Origin: Planctomycetota bacterium
Lineage (GTDB): Bacteria; Planctomycetota; Phycisphaerae; Phycisphaerales; SM1A02
Direction: 5' to 3'
NCBI GenBank assembly: GCA_022574595.1
Contig: JACZRS010000004.1
Span: forward strand, 186,001 to 250,000
Length of the DNA: 64,000 bases
The translations under genes and the position numbers were made by a program. The notes beneath the pieces were generated by a model. It ran no database searches, was not told where the DNA came from, and saw only the letters and a list, made by a program, of their open reading frames with translations. Positions 1 through 9,597 of this stretch are shown piece after piece (the stretch's first letter is position 1; each line of letters starts with the position of its first letter).

Positions 1-302
1 GTCATTTTCGTCCTCATGCCTCCACATCTATCGGCACAGAGAGCCATAATACTACTATATCTAGTATATGCAAGGCGTTAGGCCCCATAATGTTGATTTT
101 TTATAGGACACTCGCAAGTCTAGAATTTTCAATGGTTTACGATGGGGTTACCCGAACAAACATATTGAGCACCTAAGAAAATTCCTTGGTGCACCAATTT
201 TTTGCACTATATATGGTAGGTGCTCATAGTGTGGCATTTGCCAGTTCATGATTCAAATATTGATGTGATTTCTAACTGCAATTGTGCGTAGACTCTTTGC
301 CC

Positions 303-2579
303 ATGCCAAATGCTATGACAATTGATACTGAACAATTATTTGCAAACTTAACGCAGCCGCAGCGTGAAGCTGTCAGTCATGTTGATGGGCCTTTGTTGGT
401 GCTGGCTGGTCCGGGTTCGGGGAAGACCACCGTGGTAACTCGGCGTATTGCCAACTTAATAGCAAACGGTGCAGCACCATGGGAGATTTTAGCGCTTACC
501 TTTACAAATAAAGCAGCCGGCGAAATGCGCGATCGTGTCGTCAAAGCTCTTGGCGGTTATGTTGATTACCGTAACACCCCCACCGTTGCAACATTTCATT
601 CGTTTTGTGCAAGGCAGTTAAGGCGGTACGCAGATGCAGCAGGCTTGGCGGAGAATTATTCGATCTACGATTCCGCAGACCAGCGCGATGCCATAAAACT
701 ATCACTGAAAAAAGCTGATCTGGATTCAAAAAATTGGACACCTGGGTCGGTCGCTGCAGCTATAAGTAACGCAAAGAATCAGTTAATGGATGCTGCGACT
801 TATTCCGCAAGCGCAACTGATTTTTATACGCGCAGCATCTCAAAGATTTACACGCATTACCAAAAGATCTTAAAAGATAATGATGCGCTGGATTTTGATG
901 ATTTACTTATGAAGATGGCCAATTTGCTGCGCGATAGTGAAGATGTGCGCGAGCAGTTTCAGAACCGCTTTCAATATCTATTAATAGATGAATACCAAGA
1001 CACCAATCATGCGCAGTTTGTGATCGCATACGCACTAGCAGGCGGCCATCAAAATATTTGCGTGGTAGGTGATCCCGACCAGTCTATTTACGGGTGGCGT
1101 GGTGCGGATATTACTAATATATTAGAGTTTGAAGAGCATTTTCCCAACGCGAAAATCGTTGCATTAGGGCAGAATTTTAGAAGTACCGGCCACATTGTTG
1201 ATGCCGCGGCTGGCTTAATTGAAAATAATTCGAGGCGCAAACACAAACGCTTACATACCGAGTTAGGGGAAGGTGAGAAACCTACGGTTTCTGTTTGTTT
1301 AGATGAACATCATGAAGCAAGGTTGGTTACGGATTTCTTTAGCCGATTGCATGAGGAGGATGATCTCCCCTGGAAAGAGATGGCTGTTTTATATCGCGTC
1401 AATTCACTGAGCAGAGTTTTAGAAGAAGCGTTTCGAAAGGCAAAGATTCCTTATGTGATTGCGCGGGGAACTGCGTTTTATGATCGCAAAGAGATTAAGG
1501 ATGCGTTATCGTATCTGCGTCTGGTTGTAAATCCAAACGATGAAGTTGCGCTGAGACGAATTATCAATACTCCAACGCGGGGTATTGGCAAGACCACATT
1601 ATCAAAGATCGAGTTGGCTGGAGTGCTAAAGCAATTGCGTTTGTTTGATTCACTAAAAGAAGCAGCAATGGTTGAGGGGCTAACGACTCGCGCAGTTAAT
1701 TCCATAAAGAAATTCGTGGCAATGATTGAAAATTGGCAGCGGGCAGCGCTTGCGGATGCATCGGACAGTTTGATTGCAACTAATCCACTTGCTGGGTTTG
1801 TTGAGCAGGTTATTCGCGAATCGGGTTTGGAAGCACAATATAAAAATTCTAAAAATAATGAAGAGGATCAGGAACGGCTTGAAAATCTCAGCGAGTTAAT
1901 AAGCGCTTCAGCACAATTTGTACCTGAACCTGTTTTTAGTGAGGGGGAAAACGAGGAGGACAATGAGGATCTGACTCTAGTTAGGTTATTGGCAGCTTTT
2001 TTGGAATCGGTAGCGCTAGTTAGTGATGCAGATGCGATTGATCCCGAAAGTGGTACGGTAACATTGATGACTCTGCATGCAGCAAAGGGCATGGAGTATG
2101 AAGCTGTTGCGATTGTGGGGTTAGAAGAGAATTTATTGCCACACATGCGCGCAATTGGTAATGAGATGGAGATGGAGGAGGAGCGGCGGCTTTGCTTTGT
2201 GGGTATTACTAGGGCAAAGCGGCGATTACAGATGAGTCGGGCTGCGGTTAGAACGCATAGAGGAATGCGCGAGCGCACAATGGAAAGTCGGTTTCTAAGT
2301 GAACTGCCAAGTGGATCAATTATTTGTTGCGATCAGAGTTTTGATGAGGATATTGATGATACAGAAGCGTATTCACCCCGAAGTGACCGCAGACTTAGTA
2401 CGAGCGTTTCAAGCGGTGAGTTTCCCATCGGCTGTGTAGTGCGCCACGCAAAGTTCGGTTTAGGTACAGTCCAAGCAATCACGCCGCGCGCAATAGGCGC
2501 AAGTGTTAGCGTATCATTTTCAACTGTGGGAACAAAGACATTAATTTTAGAATACGCAAAGTTGGAGCGCGTGGGTTAG
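303..2579 (+). CDS. pcrA: UvrD/PcrA-type superfamily 1 DNA helicase
   Basis: ATP-dependent 3'-5' DNA helicase of the UvrD/PcrA/Rep family, acting in nucleotide-excision and replication-fork repair. About 758 residues, close to the usual PcrA/UvrD length. Walker A GPGSGKTT lies at about residues 36-43 and the helicase motifs follow in order: DEYQDTNHAQ (motif II), GDPDQSIYGWRGAD (III), QNFRST (IV), HAAKGMEYEAV (V) and GITRAKRRL (VI). The last 60 residues carry a PcrA/UvrD-like C-terminal tudor-type patch (HAKFGLGTV). The frame is open from a TTG at 282; ATGs at 303 and 315 are more natural starts and neither has a strong Shine-Dalgarno, so the start is uncertain by a few codons. It stands alone, followed by a minus-strand pair. 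PcrA versus UvrD cannot be settled by eye. Confidence 0.93.
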   Translation: MPNAMTIDTEQLFANLTQPQREAVSHVDGPLLVLAGPGSGKTTVVTRRIANLIANGAAPWEILALTFTNKAAGEMRDRVVKALGGYVDYRNTPTVATFHSFCARQLRRYADAAGLAENYSIYDSADQRDAIKLSLKKADLDSKNWTPGSVAAAISNAKNQLMDAATYSASATDFYTRSISKIYTHYQKILKDNDALDFDDLLMKMANLLRDSEDVREQFQNRFQYLLIDEYQDTNHAQFVIAYALAGGHQNICVVGDPDQSIYGWRGADITNILEFEEHFPNAKIVALGQNFRSTGHIVDAAAGLIENNSRRKHKRLHTELGEGEKPTVSVCLDEHHEARLVTDFFSRLHEEDDLPWKEMAVLYRVNSLSRVLEEAFRKAKIPYVIARGTAFYDRKEIKDALSYLRLVVNPNDEVALRRIINTPTRGIGKTTLSKIELAGVLKQLRLFDSLKEAAMVEGLTTRAVNSIKKFVAMIENWQRAALADASDSLIATNPLAGFVEQVIRESGLEAQYKNSKNNEEDQERLENLSELISASAQFVPEPVFSEGENEEDNEDLTLVRLLAAFLESVALVSDADAIDPESGTVTLMTLHAAKGMEYEAVAIVGLEENLLPHMRAIGNEMEMEEERRLCFVGITRAKRRLQMSRAAVRTHRGMRERTMESRFLSELPSGSIICCDQSFDEDIDDTEAYSPRSDRRLSTSVSSGEFPIGCVVRHAKFGLGTVQAITPRAIGASVSVSFSTVGTKTLILEYAKLERVG

Positions 2580-2582
2580 TTG

Positions 2583-2939
2583 TCATTGATCATGCGGAGC
2601 TGGTTCACCCGTTAAGCGAGAAAGCTCATCGTAATACTCCCTTGGTGTTTTGAATTCACCAGCCAATAGTCTTGAACTTAACAGCTGCAATTCTTGAACT
2701 GCATTATCATTATAAATCTGTAGGCGATCAAAAGTTTCTTCCGACATGTCTTTTAGTGCCTCACGCTCCCACGTGTATCCCGAGATCCACCAGCGCTTAC
2801 CGACTTTCACTAAAAGCATTGTCTCAGACCCGGAGTATGGATCTTTCTGTACAGCTTTTGCCCTATTCTCGCTATGTTCTGTGATAATGGCAGGTGGATA
2901 TTTTATAAAAAGCGTTACCTCTTTGAATTCTGCAGGCAT
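2583..2939 (-). CDS. Hypothetical protein; possible 3' half of a split lipoprotein gene
   Basis: 118-residue protein with no family I recognise. It contains a stretch resembling the core of lipoprotein/NTF2-like folds (MLLVKVGKRWWISGYTW) and an acidic helical C-terminus. It has no signal peptide of its own. Its ATG lies inside the end of the upstream lipoprotein ORF, with a 25-nt overlap in another frame, and no convincing Shine-Dalgarno precedes it. Read together with that ORF it would make one secreted lipoprotein of ordinary design (lipobox, helical N-half, beta-rich C-half), so this may be the second half of a frameshifted gene. Alternatively it is translated by coupling. Its 3' end meets the convergent helicase gene with a 3-nt gap. 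Confidence 0.55.
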   Translation of the reverse strand: MPAEFKEVTLFIKYPPAIITEHSENRAKAVQKDPYSGSETMLLVKVGKRWWISGYTWEREALKDMSEETFDRLQIYNDNAVQELQLLSSRLLAGEFKTPREYYDELSRLTGEPAPHDQ

Positions 2940-3298
2940 TGGTTTGCCAGAACATCTTCCCAGGTGTATAGCTCAAGCGCTTCACCAAAGTAATCTTTCA
3001 ATTCATTGCGCAATGCTGCATGCGCAACTATAGTTTGATTAAGGCGATAGATTTTCTCTTGCAGTGGGGTTTCAACATAGTATAACTCAAGCGATCGAGG
3101 CAAATACTCTCGAGATGTCCTCTCTATAGTGTTGTAATAATCGATCAAGCTTTGTGCGGTTGCATATCTTGGATCGACAGTTGGAGCTTGTACTGCGGTT
3201 TCTTCGGGTTCGCTACTGCCACAAGCATTGAGAGTTAGCACGATTGCAATAAGCAACAGATTCCTGCTACGACAAACGATTGATCTGAGATTTGGCAT
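2915..3298 (-). CDS. Putative lipoprotein (N-terminal half?)
   Basis: 127-residue protein with a lipoprotein signal: basic N-terminus, hydrophobic run LLLIAIVLTL and lipobox LNAC followed by GSSEPEE, so the mature protein would be tethered to a membrane. The rest is predicted helical (YATAQSLIDYYNTIERTSRE) with no family assigned. A purine-rich GGGGCC-AGGA stretch precedes the ATG. The ORF ends abruptly with a short unrelated-looking tail (NQCLQNSKR), exactly where the next ORF starts in another frame, which suggests a frameshift rather than two genes. The next gene upstream, queG, is divergent. Confidence 0.6.
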   Translation of the reverse strand: MPNLRSIVCRSRNLLLIAIVLTLNACGSSEPEETAVQAPTVDPRYATAQSLIDYYNTIERTSREYLPRSLELYYVETPLQEKIYRLNQTIVAHAALRNELKDYFGEALELYTWEDVLANQCLQNSKR

Positions 3299-3385
3299 TC
3301 CTGGCCCCTCTTATCTGTAAAACTCGATCGAGCTATCATAGCGCTTATTTAAATTATTCGCTAGGATAGATTATTCGAGCTAGTA

Positions 3386-4357
3386 ATGTCAAATAACGAT
3401 TCACAACAATTGACGCAGCAAGTGCTTGTGCGGTGTGGGGAGCTTGGGTTTGCTTTAGCGGGAGTTGCTGAGGCATTGCCAACACAATATGCCGATCAGT
3501 ACGCAAAGTGGATCGAAGAGGGAAATCATGGGGAGATGGAATACTTAGCACGAAATCTGCCGCAACGATTTGATCCGCGCGAAATGGTTGATGGCGCCAA
3601 GTCTATTATTTGTGTTGCGGATAGATATAGTTCAGATGCTACAGATAAAGGAAATGGGGATCATGGCAAAGTTGCTCGGTACGCCTGGGGTGATGATTAT
3701 CACGTTGTAATAAAAAAGCGCTTGCATAAACTTGCAGATGAATTAACTTCGCAATTTCCGCATGAGACTTTCAAGGTTTGTGTAGATACTGCACCGGTAC
3801 TTGAGCGCGAACATGCACAGCGTGCAGGCCTGGGTGCAGTAGGCAAGCACACGCTATTAATTGAGCAAGGTGTGGGTAGTTATTTACTACTTGGCGAGAT
3901 TATTACAACTCTAAAACTTCAGCCGACACCAACAGAAGAATCAAGCGATCCATGCGGAACTTGCACGCGGTGTATTGATGCCTGTCCAACCGATGCGATT
4001 TCACCCTGGTCAGTTGATGCAACAAAGTGCATCAGCTATTTAACCATCGAACATCGAAGCGAGATCGACAAGAAATTTCACGACAAAATAGGCGACTGGA
4101 TCTTTGGTTGTGATATCTGCCAGGAAGTCTGCCCACACAATCAACCATCGCAGCGAACAAGCGAATCCCAAACTCACGATGCCTACAAACCAAGAAACAC
4201 CAGCTTTGATTTACTAAGCATAATTAACTGGAGCGAGCAGGATAGGCGTGATGCGTTTATTAAATCACCTATGAAGCGAGCCAAGCTTGAGATGATGAAG
4301 CGTAACGCACAGATTGCACTAAATAATGTGCGCGCTCAAAGCGGCGGCGGATTATAA
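3386..4357 (+). CDS. queG: Epoxyqueuosine reductase QueG
   Basis: Catalyses the last step of queuosine synthesis in tRNA, reducing epoxyqueuosine to queuosine with a cobalamin cofactor and two [4Fe-4S] clusters. The sequence shows the family's conserved central block (DTAPVLEREHAQRAGLG, then GKHTLLIEQGVGSY) and a ferredoxin-like module with CGTCTRCIDACPTDAI and CDICQEVCPHN as the cluster ligands. At 323 residues it is shorter than E. coli QueG (about 380); only about 90 residues follow the last Cys motif, so the HEAT-like C-terminal part that helps hold tRNA is reduced. The ATG at 3386 is taken as the start. It overlaps the convergent membrane-protein gene by 22 nt. No other queuosine genes are in the window. 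Confidence 0.93.
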   Translation: MSNNDSQQLTQQVLVRCGELGFALAGVAEALPTQYADQYAKWIEEGNHGEMEYLARNLPQRFDPREMVDGAKSIICVADRYSSDATDKGNGDHGKVARYAWGDDYHVVIKKRLHKLADELTSQFPHETFKVCVDTAPVLEREHAQRAGLGAVGKHTLLIEQGVGSYLLLGEIITTLKLQPTPTEESSDPCGTCTRCIDACPTDAISPWSVDATKCISYLTIEHRSEIDKKFHDKIGDWIFGCDICQEVCPHNQPSQRTSESQTHDAYKPRNTSFDLLSIINWSEQDRRDAFIKSPMKRAKLEMMKRNAQIALNNVRAQSGGGL

Positions 4358-4716
4358 AGCTGCGAGGCTGCTGCTATGAAACAATACAGGATCGCAGCCA
4401 GTGGAAGCATCATTGCAATTAACCCTAACATGCTCATTAGCCACTTGCGTTTTGGGTTAAGCATCAGCACGATGCCGCAAACAAGTGTGGGTAATGCTAG
4501 TAGAGGTAGTAAGCTGCGATTGTCCATGCACCACTTTGCCAAACCTGGCAGATCGCTTGGGCTGGCTAGATCATTTCTTATAACTACATCAAGCATGCGA
4601 GGCATCAACATAGCGCCGATCCCCAAGCCAACTGATGCCAGGATGTAATAAAGCCCACTTAAGCGAAACAGCCAGCGCTTTGCGGTGCTGGCTGGTGATT
4701 CGTTCTTATCTTGCAT
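4336..4716 (-). CDS. Small membrane protein of unknown function
   Basis: 126 residues with three predicted transmembrane segments: WLFRLSGLYYILASVGLGIG near residue 15-35, LLPLLALPTLVCGIVLML in the middle and MLGLIAMMLPLAAILYCFIA near the C-terminus. No conserved catalytic motif is visible and no family is recognised. It is the first gene of a minus-strand pair, with the coiled-coil lipoprotein gene lying upstream of it at a 25-nt gap, so the two are probably co-transcribed. Its 3' end overlaps the end of queG. Confidence 0.6.
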   Translation of the reverse strand: MQDKNESPASTAKRWLFRLSGLYYILASVGLGIGAMLMPRMLDVVIRNDLASPSDLPGLAKWCMDNRSLLPLLALPTLVCGIVLMLNPKRKWLMSMLGLIAMMLPLAAILYCFIAAASQLYNPPPL

Positions 4717-4741
4717 TTACATATGCTAAACAATTTGGAGT

Positions 4742-6916
4742 TTAATTTCCACCAAAGCCGGGTGGTGGTCCGCCCATGCCTCCACCCATACCCTGCTGCA
4801 TTTGAGCTGCAAACTCTTCTACTGCTGTCTTAAATGCCTCAATAGAAGCGAACTCACCTGCTTTTACACGACCTGTAAATTGTCTTGCAGCATCTTTAAC
4901 GGGTTTGAGCATTTGTAAAAACATGGCTTTCATCATTGCGGCACCCATATCGTCAGGACTGGATGCACCAGAGGCTTCATAGCCTTTTTTGAAACCATCG
5001 ATCATTTCTTGATTAAACAAATACCATCTGTCGTTGATCTGTCTGATATCTACTGGTTCAGATGGATCTCCAAATGCAGTTATATTAATAGTGCCTCGTT
5101 TACCCGAGACTGAAATTATTTCCACGCTATCAATTGAAATGCTTCGAATATCTAGTGGATCAATATTTTCAAAATCAATAAAGTCAAGATCGGGCATATC
5201 CATAGGCATGCCTCCCATACCCCCCATCGCCCCGCTATTTTCGTCCATTTCAGAAATGCCCGTTAGCGCCATTTCAACTAAGCCTTCATTGAATTGGTCA
5301 TATAAAGCGCTGTCTAAATCAATGAGCGTATGTGCAATATCGATTATGCCGCTAGCCAGCATTCTATCTTCATTAGAATCTATAGGGATGAATGTATAAT
5401 CAACAAAGATTGACAGCATGCCCTTTAAGCCTGTGGCATTTTTAATTTTTTCAATAAGTGCTTCGGGGGAATCAGCACCGTTGCCTAAGGCAGTCGTTGT
5501 AGATCCTCGGCTAGTACCAGCACCAGGCCTAGTAACACCTGTCGTTCGTGAGCGAGTGATTCTCTTGCCTGACAATGAGTCGATTGATGCCTGAATATCC
5601 AGCTTAAGAGTTTCGAGCTGCGTTGCTCCAGCGCCACGTGCCGTTACTCTTTCAAGTGAATCTTTAGCTTGTTTGAAAGCTTCCTTTGCTGCTTCGACTG
5701 CTTTGTTGTGTGCTTCATTTGAAGCATCTTGCTTTGCATTAATGCCAGCAACATTAGGCAGTGCATCGCTTGCCGCTTCGATTCGATCAAGTAATTGAGC
5801 ATGGCCCTGCCAGGCTTGCGCGGCTGCCCAGTGCATTGCTGCAAGTTCTTGATATACAACTGCTGCTTGAGTGTTTGCAGCATTCTTTTGATCCCTATCA
5901 CTGCTTCTCGATGCTTCATTTGCGCTTCGTGCAGCTGAGGATAAAAGTATTTCCGCTTGCTCGTAAGCTTCTGTTAGGGATTGAACTCGAGCATCATGCA
6001 GTTCTGTTAACTGTGAAGAAATCGCATTCTGAAGTTCATTGATTTTCTTTCGAGTTGCAATCACTTCATCTTCAAATGTTTGTTCTAAGCTTTCAACATT
6101 ATTGCTGGAATCGTCTATTGCAACGATTACAGATTGTGTCAAGTCAGATTTATTCTTTGCCAGATCGTGCCTTGGTTGATGCTCAAACTCCATCTCCAGA
6201 TCACGATGCGCAACTGAGTATTCGATCATATCTGCATTGCGATCAACTTGAATTGCCTGTTCGTAGGATGAGAATCCCATAGCCGGTCCAAGTTCCGTCG
6301 CCTTACGCATCAAGACAGTTGCTTTTTCTCTAAGTGAATCGATCTCGGACTGATCACGCTTATTGGCCTTAGTTATTGCATTAATCGGCCCATCAGCAGA
6401 AGCCATCTCCTCGCTATAGATTACTAACTGTTGCTGAGCTTGTTGACGATTTGAAGCAAGATGCGCTTTTTCCTGAGCTGTTGAAATGTCTTCTATTCCC
6501 GATGCAACTGTATTAAGATCAGAAGCAACATTTACCAGGCTTGTTAATAGACCACGTCTTCGTCGCTGATCAGCTTCAATTTGATCCGCTTGAGCGCGAG
6601 CCATCAATGCTAATTTGCGGTTAATGCTTGAACTTAAAAGTGCAGCTTCAGCCTTTTGGCCATCAGATGCGCCTTCGGTATCACGAAGCTTTGTCAACAG
6701 ACTCTTAAGGTTTCTTTCCGCTTCTGTGCGATCTTCATCTGCGGGATCAGTTGTTGATGCGGTAGACTGCCACAGATCGCGATTGACGCTGTCGATATTT
6801 GCCTTGACTTCCGCTCGTCTGGCAGCAGCACTGTCCTCACAGCCAACTGACAATACAAGGGTTAAAGCTAATGGGCAGCAGATTGTAAAGATAGCGATAC
6901 GGTCAATAATCTTCAT
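4742..6916 (-). CDS. Large coiled-coil lipoprotein, Gly/Met-rich C-terminus
   Basis: 724 residues of unknown function. The N-terminus is a lipoprotein signal (ALTLVLSVGC, lipobox SVGC then EDSAAARR). Residues about 30-460 are highly charged, Ala/Gln/Glu-rich and predicted coiled coil. A Thr/Arg/Gly linker around residue 470 (RTTGVTRPGAGTSRGS) joins a globular domain of about 190 residues with WYLFNQEMIDGFKKGY, reminiscent of small secreted beta domains. Two Gly/Met/Pro patches (GAMGGMGGMPMDMP and the extreme tail GMGGGMGGPPPGFGGN) look disordered. The ATG is preceded by GAGGGAA at good spacing. It probably sits in the periplasm or outer-membrane face. It is separated from the next upstream gene by 122 nt with no recognised feature. 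Confidence 0.75.
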   Translation of the reverse strand: MKIIDRIAIFTICCPLALTLVLSVGCEDSAAARRAEVKANIDSVNRDLWQSTASTTDPADEDRTEAERNLKSLLTKLRDTEGASDGQKAEAALLSSSINRKLALMARAQADQIEADQRRRRGLLTSLVNVASDLNTVASGIEDISTAQEKAHLASNRQQAQQQLVIYSEEMASADGPINAITKANKRDQSEIDSLREKATVLMRKATELGPAMGFSSYEQAIQVDRNADMIEYSVAHRDLEMEFEHQPRHDLAKNKSDLTQSVIVAIDDSSNNVESLEQTFEDEVIATRKKINELQNAISSQLTELHDARVQSLTEAYEQAEILLSSAARSANEASRSSDRDQKNAANTQAAVVYQELAAMHWAAAQAWQGHAQLLDRIEAASDALPNVAGINAKQDASNEAHNKAVEAAKEAFKQAKDSLERVTARGAGATQLETLKLDIQASIDSLSGKRITRSRTTGVTRPGAGTSRGSTTTALGNGADSPEALIEKIKNATGLKGMLSIFVDYTFIPIDSNEDRMLASGIIDIAHTLIDLDSALYDQFNEGLVEMALTGISEMDENSGAMGGMGGMPMDMPDLDFIDFENIDPLDIRSISIDSVEIISVSGKRGTINITAFGDPSEPVDIRQINDRWYLFNQEMIDGFKKGYEASGASSPDDMGAAMMKAMFLQMLKPVKDAARQFTGRVKAGEFASIEAFKTAVEEFAAQMQQGMGGGMGGPPPGFGGN

Positions 6917-7038
6917 GTTGTTCCCTCAACTCCAATCCTAGAAGGAGTAACCGGCCAGTGTAACAGTCCCAAGACCTCCAGGTAAGGTTCGACCTTTCGA
7001 TTCTTGCGGTTCCACCCCGGACAAGGCATTAGCGACTA

Positions 7039-8472
7039 CTAACGGGAGATCCTTTCCTTGGAAGGGGTCGCCTTTGGCACATCTGGAGCGAGTCTGGGGG
7101 GCTCATATTCAATAGGATAGTCAGGCCTGGGCTGGAGCATCGAGCGGATCCATCTGCCCGCGTCGTCCAACATTCGCTTATTAGAGCGTGCAAAGACCGG
7201 TTTCCAGCCACGCACGTCCGGATGAGGCTTACGAGCTTCACTTCGTTTAAGGCCATACTGGATGATCAGTGAGTCCATAGGCTGCTCGTAATTGATCAGT
7301 GGCCAGTCTGGATCTATCTCCAATCTCTCGAGAATCAAAAAATTGGTATATCGGACTCTTTCATTTTTGTGCCCACGCCTATGCAGGAAGAATTCCCCAG
7401 CATGGATTCCTCCATGGCATCTGCTGGTGGCACAGTTATTGATAAGCCAGGTGTCGTGAACACGTCTGCGAAACATGTTTAGAGCGTATGGCTCAGTTTG
7501 GACTTTGATCTCTTGGTAGAGATCTCTGGCTTTAAGCTCAAACATCAAACGCGTGATATCAAGCGGATCAGCGCGGAACATTGCTGTACGTTTTTGGCCT
7601 GTTGGAATTAATTTGTTGGAAGCGTATGTAGAGATTAGTTTGCGAATGGTATCTGGCCCGATCACCAAATGAGGCGGATTGTGAAAATCAATCTCGTAAA
7701 CACGCATCAAGTTCACATCTTCATAACTGAGAAGTTCAGTTGGAAGTAGATCCTTATCATCAACCGGGCCAACGTTTGGATCATCACCACCTTGAGGATC
7801 AGCACCTCTATGGTTAAATTCAGGATCTCCTACATCATCATTTTTAGGTTTGCCTTTATCTAGCGCAAGCTGGGCTTCGACGATTGTCAGCAAGCGCATA
7901 GCTTCGGGCATCTGTGATATTTTGACTAGCTCTACAAGCTCATTCCTTGCCAGCTCATATTTACGTTGATTTACCAGCCAATCGCATAGGCGGTAATGAT
8001 CCACGTGCTGCGTCGGTCCGATCGCTGCTTTCCAATTCTTGTACTGCTGCTGGAATGTTGGTTTTAAAATGACGTAGTCAACCGCTTCGCGCAGCAACTT
8101 GGCTCTGATACCTTCAGCTTCAATTAGAACATGATCGAATACGTCTTCTATAATGATGCCTTCGCGCCTCTGACCGTTACGAAGAATCACAATTCCGCTT
8201 TGGCCTGGCTTAGGCACAGCTAACCTGACTATCGAGACTACTCTGGTTTTAGAAAAGCTCACGATTTCATCATCAAGTTTTCGGATTACAATGATGGTGT
8301 CATCTTCTTCTTCCACGTAGCCTGCCACTTCAAGATTGCGGCTGACGCGCACAATAACCCTTGGTAGCTGCGGGTCATCCTCTGAGCTTCTTGCTATTGT
8401 TAATGCCAGTGCAGCCGTTGTGGCTATGCTCAGTACCAGAAGGCTTAATATAAGTTGGCGGGCCTTGATCAT
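7039..8472 (-). CDS. Secreted planctomycete-type protein with a CX4CH motif
   Basis: About 477 residues from the ATG at 8472, which gives a clean signal peptide (MIKARQLILSLLVLSIATTA); an upstream in-frame extension to 8574 lacks one and runs into the divergent gene's promoter space. After the signal there is a beta-rich stretch (residues 25-130) and a helical middle. Near residue 346 comes CATSRCHGG, a CX4CH arrangement like a variant c-type heme attachment site, in a setting (NNCATSRCHGGIHAGEFFL) that resembles planctomycete PSD1/cytochrome-associated proteins. The remainder is conserved-looking and rich in Trp and Arg. Function unknown; a periplasmic redox or heme-binding role is a guess from the motif. 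It is divergent from the isomerase gene, 132 nt away. Confidence 0.7.
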   Translation of the reverse strand: MIKARQLILSLLVLSIATTAALALTIARSSEDDPQLPRVIVRVSRNLEVAGYVEEEDDTIIVIRKLDDEIVSFSKTRVVSIVRLAVPKPGQSGIVILRNGQRREGIIIEDVFDHVLIEAEGIRAKLLREAVDYVILKPTFQQQYKNWKAAIGPTQHVDHYRLCDWLVNQRKYELARNELVELVKISQMPEAMRLLTIVEAQLALDKGKPKNDDVGDPEFNHRGADPQGGDDPNVGPVDDKDLLPTELLSYEDVNLMRVYEIDFHNPPHLVIGPDTIRKLISTYASNKLIPTGQKRTAMFRADPLDITRLMFELKARDLYQEIKVQTEPYALNMFRRRVHDTWLINNCATSRCHGGIHAGEFFLHRRGHKNERVRYTNFLILERLEIDPDWPLINYEQPMDSLIIQYGLKRSEARKPHPDVRGWKPVFARSNKRMLDDAGRWIRSMLQPRPDYPIEYEPPRLAPDVPKATPSKERISR

Positions 8473-8604
8473 AAGGTCTTCCCTAAGGCGGGTTTGGGCG
8501 ATTTTTACCATGAGGGCTTGCCGAGACCCGCAGCATCGGCGAAGCTGCACCTTAGTACTGGATGCACTAAACACCTATTCGCCAAACAAAGTGTGGAGGT
8601 TGAT

Positions 8605-9597
8605 ATGAAGCTTGGAGTGATGGCTGCCCTTTTTGGGGGTATGAAGTTCGATGATGCCCTGTTTTACTGTCAGGAGCTGGGTTTAGACGCCATAGAGCTG
8701 CCTGTGGGGGGTTATCCTGGCCAACCATTTTTTGATCCAAAAAAAGTTTTAGCCTCAGTAAAACTGCAAAAAGAGATAATCGCCAAGCTCAAAGACCATG
8801 GTTTGAGCTTGTCCGGGCTGGCAGTCCATGGCAATCCGGTCCATCCAGTCAGGGCAAAAGCTACCCACGATCACGAAGCTTTTGTCACTGCTGTGAAGCT
8901 CGCTCCCAAATTAGGCACAGATATCGTCATCACCTTCTCAGGCTGTCCTGGAGGGTCTAGAACCGACAAGACACCCAACTGGGTTACCAGCGCCTGGCCA
9001 GATGATTATCAGGAAATTCTTACCTACCAGTGGGATGAAATCTTAGTCCCATATTGGGCAACGCAAGCCAAGCTTTGTAAGAAGCACAATGTTAAAGTTG
9101 CCTGGGAAGCCCATCCAGGATTCTGTGTGTATAACCCCGATACATTAATTCGCCTCTCTAAACGAGCATCAAAAGAAGCTGGTATACGAGGCAAAACACC
9201 TCTGGGCGCAAACCTCGACCCCTCACATTTCTTCTGGCAGGGAATAGATCCAGTAATAGCAGCCCAAAAGCTCGGCGAGGAGGGGTTACTCTACTACGTC
9301 CACGCCAAAGATACCGAACTAGATCCAATCCAAGGCCCACTCAACGGCTACCTCGATGCGCGCAAATACAGCGATCTAAAAAACCGCTCATGGTCATTCA
9401 GAACCTGTGGCTACGGACACGGCGACGAATTCTGGAAACCATTTGTCTCAATGCTAAAGCGCTACGGCTACGACCACGTACTAAGTATCGAACACGAAGA
9501 TCCACTAATGTCACTCGAAGAAGGCCTAGAAAAAGCCGTCGCATACCTCGGATCTGTGATCATCGAAGAAAGCCCAGGCAAACCTTGGTGGTGCTAA
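8605..9597 (+). CDS. Sugar phosphate isomerase/epimerase (TIM barrel, AP-endonuclease-2 fold)
   Basis: 330-residue member of the xylose-isomerase-like TIM-barrel superfamily (sugar phosphate isomerase/epimerase group), which isomerises or epimerises sugars or their derivatives with a divalent metal. Family landmarks are the first strand MKLGVMAALFGG, CQELGLDAIELPVGG, the metal-ligand strands VAWEAHPGFCVYNPDT and LGANLDPSHFFWQG, YVHAKDTELD and the C-terminal LSIEHEDPLMSLEEG. The ATG at 8605 is preceded by GGAGG at ideal spacing and starts exactly at the first barrel strand, so the longer reading from 8455 is rejected. The substrate cannot be named. The gene is single, with AT-rich sequence following. 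Confidence 0.88.
   Translation: MKLGVMAALFGGMKFDDALFYCQELGLDAIELPVGGYPGQPFFDPKKVLASVKLQKEIIAKLKDHGLSLSGLAVHGNPVHPVRAKATHDHEAFVTAVKLAPKLGTDIVITFSGCPGGSRTDKTPNWVTSAWPDDYQEILTYQWDEILVPYWATQAKLCKKHNVKVAWEAHPGFCVYNPDTLIRLSKRASKEAGIRGKTPLGANLDPSHFFWQGIDPVIAAQKLGEEGLLYYVHAKDTELDPIQGPLNGYLDARKYSDLKNRSWSFRTCGYGHGDEFWKPFVSMLKRYGYDHVLSIEHEDPLMSLEEGLEKAVAYLGSVIIEESPGKPWWC

Noticed and set aside
1-302. Gene upstream of the helicase
   Set aside because: AT-rich with frequent stops in all frames and no recognisable domain.
8455-8604. N-terminal extension of the sugar isomerase
   Set aside because: Shine-Dalgarno GGAGG and the first barrel strand both point to 8605.
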